From Arthrobacter sp. Leaf137 (GTDB taxonomy: Bacteria > Actinomycetota > Actinomycetes > Actinomycetales > Micrococcaceae): a stretch of 64,000 bases of DNA. The notes under the pieces were generated by a model. It saw only the letters and a program-made list of their open reading frames with translations, searched no databases and was not told where the DNA came from. Numbering within the stretch: position 1 is the first letter of the stretch; the number at the start of each line of letters is the position of its first letter. A program made the translations under genes and the position numbers. Of this stretch, positions 9,551-17,281 are shown piece by piece. The stretch covers positions 257,167-321,166 of the forward strand of contig NZ_LMOI01000018.1 of NCBI RefSeq assembly GCF_001423525.1, given 5' to 3'.

Positions 9551-10015
9551 TCAGGTCCAGTCCGACGAGAAGTCGAGGGGCGGCCACCAGCGGGTCCGTG
9601 AATGCACGGGGAACCTGCGCCCGGTGACTTCGGTGGGCGTAATCCGGATCAGGTGGTCTTTGGGTCCCGGCAGCCAGGGTTCACGGTCCGGGTCGGCCAG
9701 CTCAACGGGCGCCTCGCCCTCCGGCACCTGCCCGGGGATGCCCTTGACCACCACGCTCCACACCTCCGTGCTGTACGTGCCGAGCCCGTCCGTTTCAAAA
9801 GCGACGGGCGTGCTGCTGAGCAGGGCGTTGAGCTTCGCGCCGGGGGCCGTGCGGAACAGGATGGTGCGGTCCACGGGCACGAAGTTGACGGGGAAGATCT
9901 CCGGAACCGCCCGGTTGATCACCGCCAGCCTGCCAATGTACGCGGACTCCAGGTATCGCCAGCACTCGTCCTCGGTGAGGGTCTCGGCTTGCGGTTGCTG
10001 CTGTGGGGTGGCCAT
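9551..10015 (-). CDS. Pyridoxamine 5'-phosphate oxidase-like flavin-binding protein
   Basis: A 154-residue split-barrel protein. ECWRYLESAYIGRLAVI followed by EIFPVNFVPVDRTILFRT and VAFETD is the standard PNPOx-like/F420-binding opening, with an acidic/proline-rich C-terminus. It probably binds FMN or F420. The ATG is at 10013-10015. It sits alone between the VOC gene and the response regulator; the 130 bases upstream of the VOC start hold no recognisable gene. Confidence 0.8.
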   Translation of the reverse strand: MATPQQQPQAETLTEDECWRYLESAYIGRLAVINRAVPEIFPVNFVPVDRTILFRTAPGAKLNALLSSTPVAFETDGLGTYSTEVWSVVVKGIPGQVPEGEAPVELADPDREPWLPGPKDHLIRITPTEVTGRRFPVHSRTRWWPPLDFSSDWT

Positions 10016-10095
10016 GGCCGTGATTCTAGGCCGGGGAGGCGCAACGCAACAGGGCCTTGCTGCCCGTCCGCAGTCTGTCAGGGACTTGGGGCGGA

Positions 10096-10764
10096 TTAGC
10101 CATTCCCGCCGGGCGGCCGGATGATCCGCCGCTGGGTGGCCGCGGCGATGGCAGCGGTCCGGTTGTCCACGCCGAGTTTGCCGTAAATATGGACCAGGTG
10201 CGTCTTCACTGTCGCCTCGGAAATGAAGACCTGCTTGGCGATGGCCCTGTTGGACAGGCCGGTGGCCAGCAGTTCCAGCAGCTGCACCTCCCGCGGGGTC
10301 AGCGAAGTGCCGGGGTTGCTGATCCGGTCCATCAGCAGCGCGGCCGCCCTCGGCGCGAGGACCGTGCCGCCGGCCGCAGCCTGCAGGACGGCCTGCCGCA
10401 GCTGTTCTGGCGGGGCATCCTTCAGCATGTAGCCGCTCGCCCCTGCCTCCACGGCAGCGAGGATGTCCGCGTCGGTATCGTACGTGGTGAGGATTAGCAC
10501 CGGCGGCGGGGCAGCCAGTTTCCGGATCTCGGCCGTTGCGGTGACCCCGTCCATCCCCTGCCCCATCTGCAGGTCCATGAGCACAACGTCCGGCGGCTCC
10601 CCAAGCGCGGACAGCCGGTCCAGTTCCTTCAGCGCGGCCCGCCCGTCGGACGCTTCGGCGGCGATGGCGATCCCCTCGAACCCCGCAAGCATGGCCCGCA
10701 GCCCGGCCCGGACCACGGGATGGTCGTCCACCAACAGGACCCGGACCTCGCCCGCGGACGTCAC
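10096..10764 (-). CDS. NarL/LuxR-type response regulator
   Basis: 222 residues: a receiver domain (1-125) with the acidic pocket D13/D14, phospho-acceptor D64 in VVLMDLQM, T in LILTTYD and Lys in LKDAP, then a LuxR HTH (about 155-215; LTPREVQLLELLATGLSNRAI). It overlaps the histidine kinase stop by 4 bases (translational coupling). The pair is divergent from an FtsX/ATPase exporter with inverted repeats in the gap, the layout of cell-envelope stress or peptide-antibiotic sensing systems, so that exporter is the likely target. Confidence 0.92.
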   Translation of the reverse strand: MTSAGEVRVLLVDDHPVVRAGLRAMLAGFEGIAIAAEASDGRAALKELDRLSALGEPPDVVLMDLQMGQGMDGVTATAEIRKLAAPPPVLILTTYDTDADILAAVEAGASGYMLKDAPPEQLRQAVLQAAAGGTVLAPRAAALLMDRISNPGTSLTPREVQLLELLATGLSNRAIAKQVFISEATVKTHLVHIYGKLGVDNRTAAIAAATQRRIIRPPGGNG

Positions 10765-12077
10765 CGGTCCCCCAGCGGCAGCCGGATGGCCACCACGGTG
10801 CCCTCGCCCGGAGCGGATTCCAGCTCCAGCGAGCCGTTCAGGGCATCCACGCGTTCCCGCAGCGAGCGCAAACCGAACCCGCCGCCGTCGCCACCGCCGG
10901 CGTGCGCGGCGGCCGCCGCAGCATCCGGATCAAAGCCCGCGCCGTCGTCGTAAATGTCCATGGTCACCTCCGTGCCGAGGAAGGCCAGTGTCACGACGGC
11001 GGTGCGCGCCCCGGCATGTTCGCGGACGTTGGCGAGGCTCGCCTGGGCCGCGCGCAGCAGGGTGACGCGAACCGGCTGGGGCAGGTCCAGGGGATCGCCG
11101 TCCACCTCCACGCGGCAGCGCAGCGGCAACCCGGCGGCGGCGGCGCCCGTCTCGGTGGCGGCGCACAACCTGCGAAGTGCGTCCACCAGCGTGCTCCCCT
11201 CCAGCTGCGGTGAGGACAGTCCACGGACAAAGCTGCGGGCCTCGGCCAGGTTCTCCGCCGCAGTCCGCTGCACCAGCACCAGCTGCGAGGCAGCCGCAAT
11301 GGAATCGCCGCCGGCCAGGGACTGTTCGGCGGCCCGTCCCAGCAGCACGATGCTGGACAGGCCTTGGGCCAGGGTGTCGTGGATTTCGCGGGCCAGCCGC
11401 TCCCGCTCCGCCAGCACACCGGCCTCATGCTGGGTCCGGGCGAGCGCCTCGCGCGTCCGGCGCAGCTCCTCGGCCGCGCGCCGCTGGTTCAGCGCCTCGC
11501 GGTATAGGGCGGCGTAGGCCAGGCCCGTGATTACGGCGAAAATGGCACCGAGCGCGGGGCCGACGACGGCGGCCGCGTGTGGAACGGGGGCACCGCTGGC
11601 TGCCCACTGGGAGGCGATCACCGCTACCGTCATCAGCGCAATGGTCAGCAGCGCCGCGCGCCGGGGCAGCAGGTGCAGGTGCAGGAAGAAGATGGGGAAC
11701 GCCAGCCAGGCAAAGTCGGCGCTGCCAGCCAACAGGAAAGCCCACAGCCCCGTCACCAGCACCAGCCACAGAAGAGCGAAGCGACGCGGATCCATGCTGG
11801 CCCGGCCCTCGGCATGGCGCTTCTCAAGGACCGTTCCGGCCAGGTAAACCCCGGCGAGAACCACCGCCACCCCGGCCCAGAGCCAGCGCAGCGGACCTCC
11901 GGCCATCAGGATCCGGACCAGGGCCACGCCCAGCAGCACGGCGAACCCGGTGTGCAGGGTGACCCGGAGAACTTTCAGGATCGCTGCGGACGTCGCATTC
12001 TCCACGGCATCCAGCGGTCCCCGCGACAGGCTTCCGCCGGTTCTGTCCGGGGATGTCTGTAAGGGCGCGGCGGGCAT
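10761..12077 (-). CDS. NarL-type sensor histidine kinase
   Basis: A 438-residue membrane kinase. About six hydrophobic segments lie in residues 30-190 with almost no extracellular loop, which suggests sensing in or near the membrane. A coiled coil (195-225) leads to the HisKA_3 domain with H233 in LAREIHDTLAQGL, and a HATPase with ANVREHAGA (N box), DDGAGFDP (G1) and GGFGLRSLRERV (G2). It forms an operon with the response regulator at 10096. The nearby divergent ABC exporter is its presumed output. Confidence 0.92.
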   Translation of the reverse strand: MPAAPLQTSPDRTGGSLSRGPLDAVENATSAAILKVLRVTLHTGFAVLLGVALVRILMAGGPLRWLWAGVAVVLAGVYLAGTVLEKRHAEGRASMDPRRFALLWLVLVTGLWAFLLAGSADFAWLAFPIFFLHLHLLPRRAALLTIALMTVAVIASQWAASGAPVPHAAAVVGPALGAIFAVITGLAYAALYREALNQRRAAEELRRTREALARTQHEAGVLAERERLAREIHDTLAQGLSSIVLLGRAAEQSLAGGDSIAAASQLVLVQRTAAENLAEARSFVRGLSSPQLEGSTLVDALRRLCAATETGAAAAGLPLRCRVEVDGDPLDLPQPVRVTLLRAAQASLANVREHAGARTAVVTLAFLGTEVTMDIYDDGAGFDPDAAAAAAHAGGGDGGGFGLRSLRERVDALNGSLELESAPGEGTVVAIRLPLGDR

Positions 12078-12119
12078 TCCCCCAGCTTATGCCGGGGCTG
12101 CCGGCGGCGGATCAATCAA

Positions 12120-12165
12120 ATGGTTGACTCCGGGATCCACCCCACGGCGGCCGGGGATCAACCAT
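12120..12165. promoter_or_regulatory. Spaced inverted repeat between kinase and ABC operon
   Basis: ATGGTTGA (12120-12127) and TCAACCAT (12158-12165) are exact inverted copies, centres 38 bases apart. They lie in the divergent control region and could be two half-sites for the response regulator on the same helix-face scale. Inference only. Confidence 0.4.
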
Positions 12166-12199
12166 CCCCGCGATGCCCCGGCCGGTGCCCGGCGGGAGA

Positions 12200-12219
12200 G
12201 TGGAATTACCCAATTCCAC
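12200..12219. promoter_or_regulatory. Perfect 8-4-8 palindrome before the ABC permease
   Basis: GTGGAATT / AATTCCAC with a 4-base centre ACCC, ending 21 bases before the GTG of the permease gene and just upstream of its GAGAGAAGAA ribosome site. It could be an operator overlapping the transcript start or a leader hairpin. Confidence 0.55.
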
Positions 12220-12240
12220 TCCTGCTGAGAGAAGAACAAC

Positions 12241-13347
12241 GTGTTCCTGGCAATCCGCGATATCCGTTTCGCCAAAGGCCGGTTCGCCATGATGGGCGGC
12301 GTCGTAGCCCTGATCACCCTGCTGCTGGTGATGCTGACCGGCCTCACGGCCGGCCTGGCCGAGCAGTCCACCTCCGCCATCGGCAAGCTCGGCGGAGCTG
12401 CCGGGTCCAGGCCCGTCGACGCCGTCGCGTTCGGCGCGCCGGGTACTGGCACCCCCAAGGCTTCGTACACGGAGAGCTCGGTGACCGCAGGGCAGGTGGA
12501 CCGCTGGAAGGACCAGCCCGGGGTGGCCACCGCCGAGCCGCTGGGCATCACCCAAACCCGGCTGCAGACCGCTGATGGTTCCGGGACGGCCAACGTCGCC
12601 GTCTTCGGGGTTCCTGCCGGCAGCCCCCTGGCGCCAGCTTCGGTGGTGCCCGGGACGGCGGTGCTCGGCGCCTCGGTGGCTGACGCGCTGTCCGTGGAGC
12701 AGGGCGACACAGTAGGCGTCGGCGGCGTGGAACTCGCCGTCGCCGCGGTGGTACCGGACCAGTGGTATTCGCACACCAGCGTGGTGTGGACGGACCTTCC
12801 CCAGTGGTCCCGGGTGGCGCACGTGTCCGACGGCGGGCAGCTGGCCACGGTGGTTGCCGTCACCTTTGCGGATGGTGCCGACGTGGACGAAACAGCGGCC
12901 AATGCCGCTGCGGGCACTGTGAGCGAAACCCGCGCCGGATCCTTCCAGGCCTTGGGCTCGTACAAGAGCGAGAACGGATCGCTGACCCTCATGCAGGCGT
13001 TCCTCTACGGCATCGCTGCGCTGGTGATCGTGGCGTTCCTGACCGTCTGGACCATCCAGCGGACGCGGGACATCGCCGTACTCAAGGCCATGGGAGCCCC
13101 CGCGTCCTACATCCTTCGCGACGCCATCGCCCAGGCCGCCATCGTCCTGGTGGCAGGTGCCGCCGCCGGCGGGGCTGCGGGCGTTGTTGCCGGGTCGCTG
13201 GCCGCACAGGCCGCCCCCTTCCTGCTGAACGCCGGCACCACGCTGCTTCCCGTCGTCGGGATCATCGCTTTGGGCCTTGCCGGGGCAGCCCTGGCCGTCC
13301 GGCGCGCCACCCGGGTGGATGCGCTCCTGGCCCTCGGCGGCAACTAA
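12241..13347 (+). CDS. ABC transporter permease, FtsX/MacB type
   Basis: 368 residues: one N-terminal membrane helix (about 18-42), an extracytoplasmic MacB-like domain (about 45-250) and three C-terminal helices (about 255-360) with the FtsX hallmark QRTRDIAVLKAMGA. This is the four-helix topology of exporters or mechanotransmitters, not importers. The start is GTG. The ATPase gene follows after 26 bases. Control by the divergent two-component system is inferred from position. Confidence 0.88.
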   Translation: MFLAIRDIRFAKGRFAMMGGVVALITLLLVMLTGLTAGLAEQSTSAIGKLGGAAGSRPVDAVAFGAPGTGTPKASYTESSVTAGQVDRWKDQPGVATAEPLGITQTRLQTADGSGTANVAVFGVPAGSPLAPASVVPGTAVLGASVADALSVEQGDTVGVGGVELAVAAVVPDQWYSHTSVVWTDLPQWSRVAHVSDGGQLATVVAVTFADGADVDETAANAAAGTVSETRAGSFQALGSYKSENGSLTLMQAFLYGIAALVIVAFLTVWTIQRTRDIAVLKAMGAPASYILRDAIAQAAIVLVAGAAAGGAAGVVAGSLAAQAAPFLLNAGTTLLPVVGIIALGLAGAALAVRRATRVDALLALGGN

Positions 13348-13373
13348 AACACCACTTCCCGAAAGGAAACCCC

Positions 13374-14081
13374 ATGCCTGCATCCCCCACCCCCGCTCCC
13401 CTTGATCTCATCGACGTGACCCTCGAATACCCCGACGGCACCGGAACCACCACCGCCCTGGAACGGGTCAGCCTCACCGCGAACGCCGGTCAGCTGGTGT
13501 CCCTCGTGGGTCCCTCGGGCTCAGGGAAATCCAGCCTCCTGGCCACCGCGGCCACCCTGGTCCGGCCCACCGCCGGGCAGGTCTTCATCGACGGCACGGA
13601 CACCACCGGACTCAGGGACAAGGAGCTGACAGAACTGCGGCGCAGCAAGATCGGCATCATCTTCCAGCAGCCCAACCTGCTCCCCTCCCTGACGGCGGCC
13701 GAGCAGCTCATCATCACCGACCACCTGCGCGGCAAGCCTGCCCGGGCGGCCCGGGACAGGGCGGCCGGGCTGCTGGACGTCGTCGGGCTCTCTGCGAGCG
13801 CCCGCAAGCTGCCGCACCAGCTCTCCGGCGGGCAGCGCCAGCGCGTCAACATCGCCCGCGCGCTGATGGGCAGCCCCAAGGTGCTGCTGGTGGATGAGCC
13901 GACGGCGGCGCTGGACCATGAGCGCAGCGAGGCAATTGTTCGGCTGCTTCGCCGGGTCACCACGGAATTCTCGGTGGCCACGGTGATGGTCACGCACGAC
14001 ACCGAGTTCCTGCCGCTTACGGACGCCGTGGCCACCATGCGGGACGGGCGGCTGGCGGCACCGGTCCTGGCCAGCGCCTGA
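13374..14081 (+). CDS. ABC transporter ATP-binding protein, MacB/LolD type
   Basis: A 235-residue ATPase partner of the FtsX-type permease. Walker A is GPSGSGKSS (near residue 45), the Q-loop is IIFQQPNLLPSL, the signature is LSGGQRQR, Walker B is VLLVDEPTAALD and the H-loop is VTHD. The start ATG 13374 follows GAAAGGAAAC, and the family N-terminus (LIDVTLEYPDGTG) supports it; the open frame extends upstream inside the permease gene as a shadow. A strong terminator follows. Confidence 0.92.
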   Translation: MPASPTPAPLDLIDVTLEYPDGTGTTTALERVSLTANAGQLVSLVGPSGSGKSSLLATAATLVRPTAGQVFIDGTDTTGLRDKELTELRRSKIGIIFQQPNLLPSLTAAEQLIITDHLRGKPARAARDRAAGLLDVVGLSASARKLPHQLSGGQRQRVNIARALMGSPKVLLVDEPTAALDHERSEAIVRLLRRVTTEFSVATVMVTHDTEFLPLTDAVATMRDGRLAAPVLASA

Positions 14082-14094
14082 GCGGGTGGCAGCA

Positions 14095-14138
14095 ACGCAA
14101 ACAGCCCCGGAAGGGTCTCCCGCCGGGGCTGTTTGCGT
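14095..14138. terminator. Strong bidirectional terminator
   Basis: A perfect 16-base stem: ACGCAAACAGCCCCGG (14095-14110) with CCGGGGCTGTTTGCGT (14123-14138), 12-base loop. It separates the ABC exporter operon from the convergent sialidase gene. Confidence 0.85.
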
Positions 14139-14156
14139 CCGTGACGCGGCTGATGG

Positions 14157-17135
14157 CTAACCCTTCGGGGTCACCTGCAGGCGGTCGAAGGAGACCTGTT
14201 TGCCGTCCTTGTCCAGGACCACCACATCATCGCGGCCGTTCTGGACCCCCGCCGGGAGGATGAACTCCACGGTGTTGGCGGTGGTGGGGAAGAGCCAGCC
14301 GATCCGCTGGCTGCGCTTGTTGAGGTAGACGTAGTACCACTGCCCGTAGTCGAGCCCCTCGAGGACCACCTTCTGGCCGTTCCGGTACTTGTCCTGCGTC
14401 TTCAGGTCGAACGGCGGCGCCTGGCCGTCGAAGTCCTGGACCGTCAGGGCGGGTTCGGACTCCGGCTGGGTGGGCTGGAGCTCAAGCTGGATTCGGCCGC
14501 CGCTGACGGAAACGGTGGCACGCTTGGTTCCGTTGTCCCCGGTGGCGCTGAAACGTACTGCGTCCAGCTTCCCGGCGGCGATGTCAGCTGCGGTGAGCAC
14601 GTAGTCCCTGGTGGCCGTCACAGTGCTGCCGGCTGCGAGGGACGGTTCGCTGATGCCTGCGTCCGGGGCAGCCACCCCGGTCAGCGGGACGTTGCCCGCG
14701 TTGCCCAGGGTGTAGGTATACGTCACAACGTCGCCTGCGGAGGCGTACCGGTCGCCGTCCTTGTCGGTCCAAACAGCTGCGACGGTGCCGTCCAGGCTGG
14801 CATCGCGCACCTTCAGGTCCACCTCGCCGCCGTTGACGGAGTAGGTCCGGGTGCCCTGGCCTGCGGCGCTGACGTCCCAGCTGGTTTGCGGGATGAAGAA
14901 GCCCTGGGCTGCTTCCTCTGCGGTGACGGTGTGCCGCGGCGTGGCGCAGGTGTAGCCCTGGCCCGCGGGCAGGACGCTGTACCGGCAGTTCCCGGGACCG
15001 TCCGGCACGAGGGGGCTGAAGTTGCCCGCCGTGGGCACCACCTTTTCCACCAGGGGGCTGGTGTTGGCGACGTCGAACTTGTAGGGGAAGGCCTCCCCTG
15101 CCGTGTACGGCTTCGCGGCCAGGTCCCGGCCGGCGTCATTCCGGCTGCCGGTGATCGCGGCGGAAACCAGGCCGTCGCGCAGGGCCACGGCCGCTCCGGT
15201 GAACGCCACCGTTTTAGTGAGCGACGGCGTCGCGCTGGCCGTAATGCTGAAGGTGGCCTGCGGCACGAAGTAGCCGCGGGCAATATCCTCGGCCGTCACC
15301 GTGTGCCTGGCCGTGGTGCAGGTGTAGCCGGCACCGGCGGCCAGGTTGTTATACCGGCAGTTAGGGCTGCTGGGTGCCCCGGGGGCGGGTGGCAGGAAGC
15401 CGGCGTCGAACGGCCCGGAAACGGGTACGGCGTTCGCGGTGACGTTGGCTGTGCTCTTCACAGTGAACGTGTAGCTGACAACGTCACCGGTCTTGTACGG
15501 GCTGGCCGCCACGTCGCGGTCCGGGGCGGAGCCGGTAATGGTCATGCCCACCTGCGGTGCAACCGGCACCGTGGCCGTGAAGGTGGCCTGCGAAACCCGG
15601 CCGTCCGCCGTCGTGAACGCCGCAGTAAGTATCTGCGGGCCGCTGGCGTTCGCCGGCGCGGTCAGGTCCACGTTCACGGTAGCGGAGGCACCGGGCGCGA
15701 CGTCGGGCACGGGCACCGTGGTGGCAGACCAGCCGCTGGGCGTGTAGACGGTGGCGGTGGCGCCGGAGAGCGTGGATGCCTCCTGGTTGGTGACCGTCAC
15801 GGCCACCTGCTTGGTGGCACCGGGTGCGGTGGTGACCGCGGGGACGGACAGTGGCGCGCAAGCGTAGTTCAGCCAGGCATCGTCGAAGGCGGCGAACGGC
15901 ATGTTGTCCGTGTAGTTGCCCTCGTACAGGACGCCGAAGCGGCCCTCGTCCAGCCGGGTCACGGTGGAATACGCGGAGAAGCCCGCGCGGATGGTGCGGA
16001 CGCCGGGCCAGGTGGCGCCGTCGTCGCAGGACACACGGGCCGAGACGTTCTCGCGCCCGGTCTTGGAATTGGCGTTGGTGAAGATCAGCTTCTTCGCGTC
16101 GGCCGATCCTTGGGCGGCGTTGGGGAACATGCGCGCGATGGCGCCGTTGTTGGCGGGGTCCGGAAGCTCGGTGTCCTGCGTGACCGGGCCGTAGGTGGCG
16201 CCGCCGTCGGTGGAGACCGCAACTTTGCGGTATCCCTGGTTGGCGTTGTCACGGGAGTTGAGCAGCACGCGCCCGTCGGAGAGTTCCACCGTCTTGTTTT
16301 CGTCCATCCGGTCGCCCACGTTGGCGCCCTTGTGCCACGTGGCGCCGTGGTCGTCGGAGTAGACGCTGTAGGCCTGGATCCTGTTGCTGCCGTCCGCCTG
16401 GCGGATATCCCCGGCGTACTGCTGGATCAGGCGCCCCTTGTACGGGCCGTATTTGAGCTGGATGCCCTCACCGGAGGAAGCGAAGTTCGAGCGGACATCG
16501 CCGGCGGCCGGGCTGGCCTTGCTGGTGCCCGGCTTGGTGACGTCAGTGATGAGGCGCGGCTGGCTCCACGAGAGGCCGCCATCGGAGGACTCGATGACCG
16601 CGGAGGAGATGACGGACCGGTCCGCGTCGTCGTTGCCGAACTGGCTGCCGCCGAACCCCTGGTCCTTGGAATACACGAACAATGCGAAGATCTTTCCGGC
16701 CTCGGCGTCCACAACGTAGGACGGATCGCTGTAGCCGTACTTTGCAGCGGCGGCGTCGCCCACATGCCCGGCGGCGATCACCTGCACCGGCCCCCAGGTC
16801 CGGCCGCCGTCGGTGCTGCGGCGCTGGACGATGGAGTTGGGGTTGGGGGCATCGGCGGAGCTGCCGGGCCTGCCGTCCCATGCCGCGAGAACCACGCCGT
16901 TGCCCAGGTAGGACAGTGCGGGGATGCGGTAAAAGAAGTTGTTGGCGGTCCTGTCCGCGGCCAGGTTGGTTTCCTGGAAAGCGCCGGGAGGAGCCGTGGG
17001 GCTGTTGGACGGCGTGGGTGCCGCCTGGGCGGGCAACCCGGTTCCGGCAAGCAGGGCTAAGGCGAGGGCACCTGTGCCCGCAGCATGCCCCATCGATCTT
17101 TTCCTGGTTCTTTTCGTGGTAATTCGCAAACCCAT
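14157..17135 (-). CDS. Secreted multidomain exo-alpha-sialidase (GH33)
   Basis: A 992-residue exported sialidase releasing terminal sialic acid. The signal peptide is residues 1-38 (KRTRKR, hydrophobic core, cut near AQA-AP). The six-bladed propeller (about 55-425) has R70 in YRIPAL, acid/base D87 in AAWDGRP, five Asp boxes (such as STDGGRTW, SSDGGLSW, SDDHGATW), Glu in DENKTVEL and nucleophile Tyr in GFSAYSTVTRL. The order resembles Micromonospora NedA. A NEW3-like sandwich (about 428-525) and three DUF11-like repeats (two with a YTC...RHTVTAE core) follow, with a C-terminal YYVYLNKRSQRIGW domain. An alternative ATG at residue 15 has better AGGA spacing. It is divergent from the second sialidase. 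Confidence 0.93.
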   Translation of the reverse strand: MGLRITTKRTRKRSMGHAAGTGALALALLAGTGLPAQAAPTPSNSPTAPPGAFQETNLAADRTANNFFYRIPALSYLGNGVVLAAWDGRPGSSADAPNPNSIVQRRSTDGGRTWGPVQVIAAGHVGDAAAAKYGYSDPSYVVDAEAGKIFALFVYSKDQGFGGSQFGNDDADRSVISSAVIESSDGGLSWSQPRLITDVTKPGTSKASPAAGDVRSNFASSGEGIQLKYGPYKGRLIQQYAGDIRQADGSNRIQAYSVYSDDHGATWHKGANVGDRMDENKTVELSDGRVLLNSRDNANQGYRKVAVSTDGGATYGPVTQDTELPDPANNGAIARMFPNAAQGSADAKKLIFTNANSKTGRENVSARVSCDDGATWPGVRTIRAGFSAYSTVTRLDEGRFGVLYEGNYTDNMPFAAFDDAWLNYACAPLSVPAVTTAPGATKQVAVTVTNQEASTLSGATATVYTPSGWSATTVPVPDVAPGASATVNVDLTAPANASGPQILTAAFTTADGRVSQATFTATVPVAPQVGMTITGSAPDRDVAASPYKTGDVVSYTFTVKSTANVTANAVPVSGPFDAGFLPPAPGAPSSPNCRYNNLAAGAGYTCTTARHTVTAEDIARGYFVPQATFSITASATPSLTKTVAFTGAAVALRDGLVSAAITGSRNDAGRDLAAKPYTAGEAFPYKFDVANTSPLVEKVVPTAGNFSPLVPDGPGNCRYSVLPAGQGYTCATPRHTVTAEEAAQGFFIPQTSWDVSAAGQGTRTYSVNGGEVDLKVRDASLDGTVAAVWTDKDGDRYASAGDVVTYTYTLGNAGNVPLTGVAAPDAGISEPSLAAGSTVTATRDYVLTAADIAAGKLDAVRFSATGDNGTKRATVSVSGGRIQLELQPTQPESEPALTVQDFDGQAPPFDLKTQDKYRNGQKVVLEGLDYGQWYYVYLNKRSQRIGWLFPTTANTVEFILPAGVQNGRDDVVVLDKDGKQVSFDRLQVTPKG

Positions 17136-17217
17136 GTCCTTTCTGGACGCCGCGCTGCGGCTCGAATGGAGGTGTGGAACGCCGTCGCGCTGAACCCAAA
17201 GTGTGATTCCTGCTACA

Positions 17218-17229
17218 TACGACGTCCTA
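17218..17229. promoter_or_regulatory. Candidate nan regulator site, sialidase intergenic
   Basis: TACGACGTCCTA matches TAGGAC(A/G)TCCTA at 11 of 12 positions. It is between the divergent sialidases, 83 bases before the secreted one and 42 before the other. Same motif as at 17270, 19990 and 35718. Confidence 0.55.
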
Positions 17230-17269
17230 CCACCTTAGGCATGGGAAGACCGGAAAGCTAGACTCAACA

Positions 17270-17281
17270 TGTGACGTCCTA
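17270..17281. promoter_or_regulatory. Candidate nan regulator site overlapping sialidase start
   Basis: TGTGACGTCCTA, a 10/12 match to TAGGAC(A/G)TCCTA, covers the GTG start of the second sialidase; its centre is 52 bases (about five helical turns) from the 17218 site. Confidence 0.4.

Noticed and set aside
14886..17060. 724-codon open frame on the plus strand opposite the secreted sialidase
   Set aside because: Antisense shadow: low-complexity Gly/Val/Arg/Asp composition, no motifs and no ribosome site; the minus strand encodes an intact GH33 enzyme.
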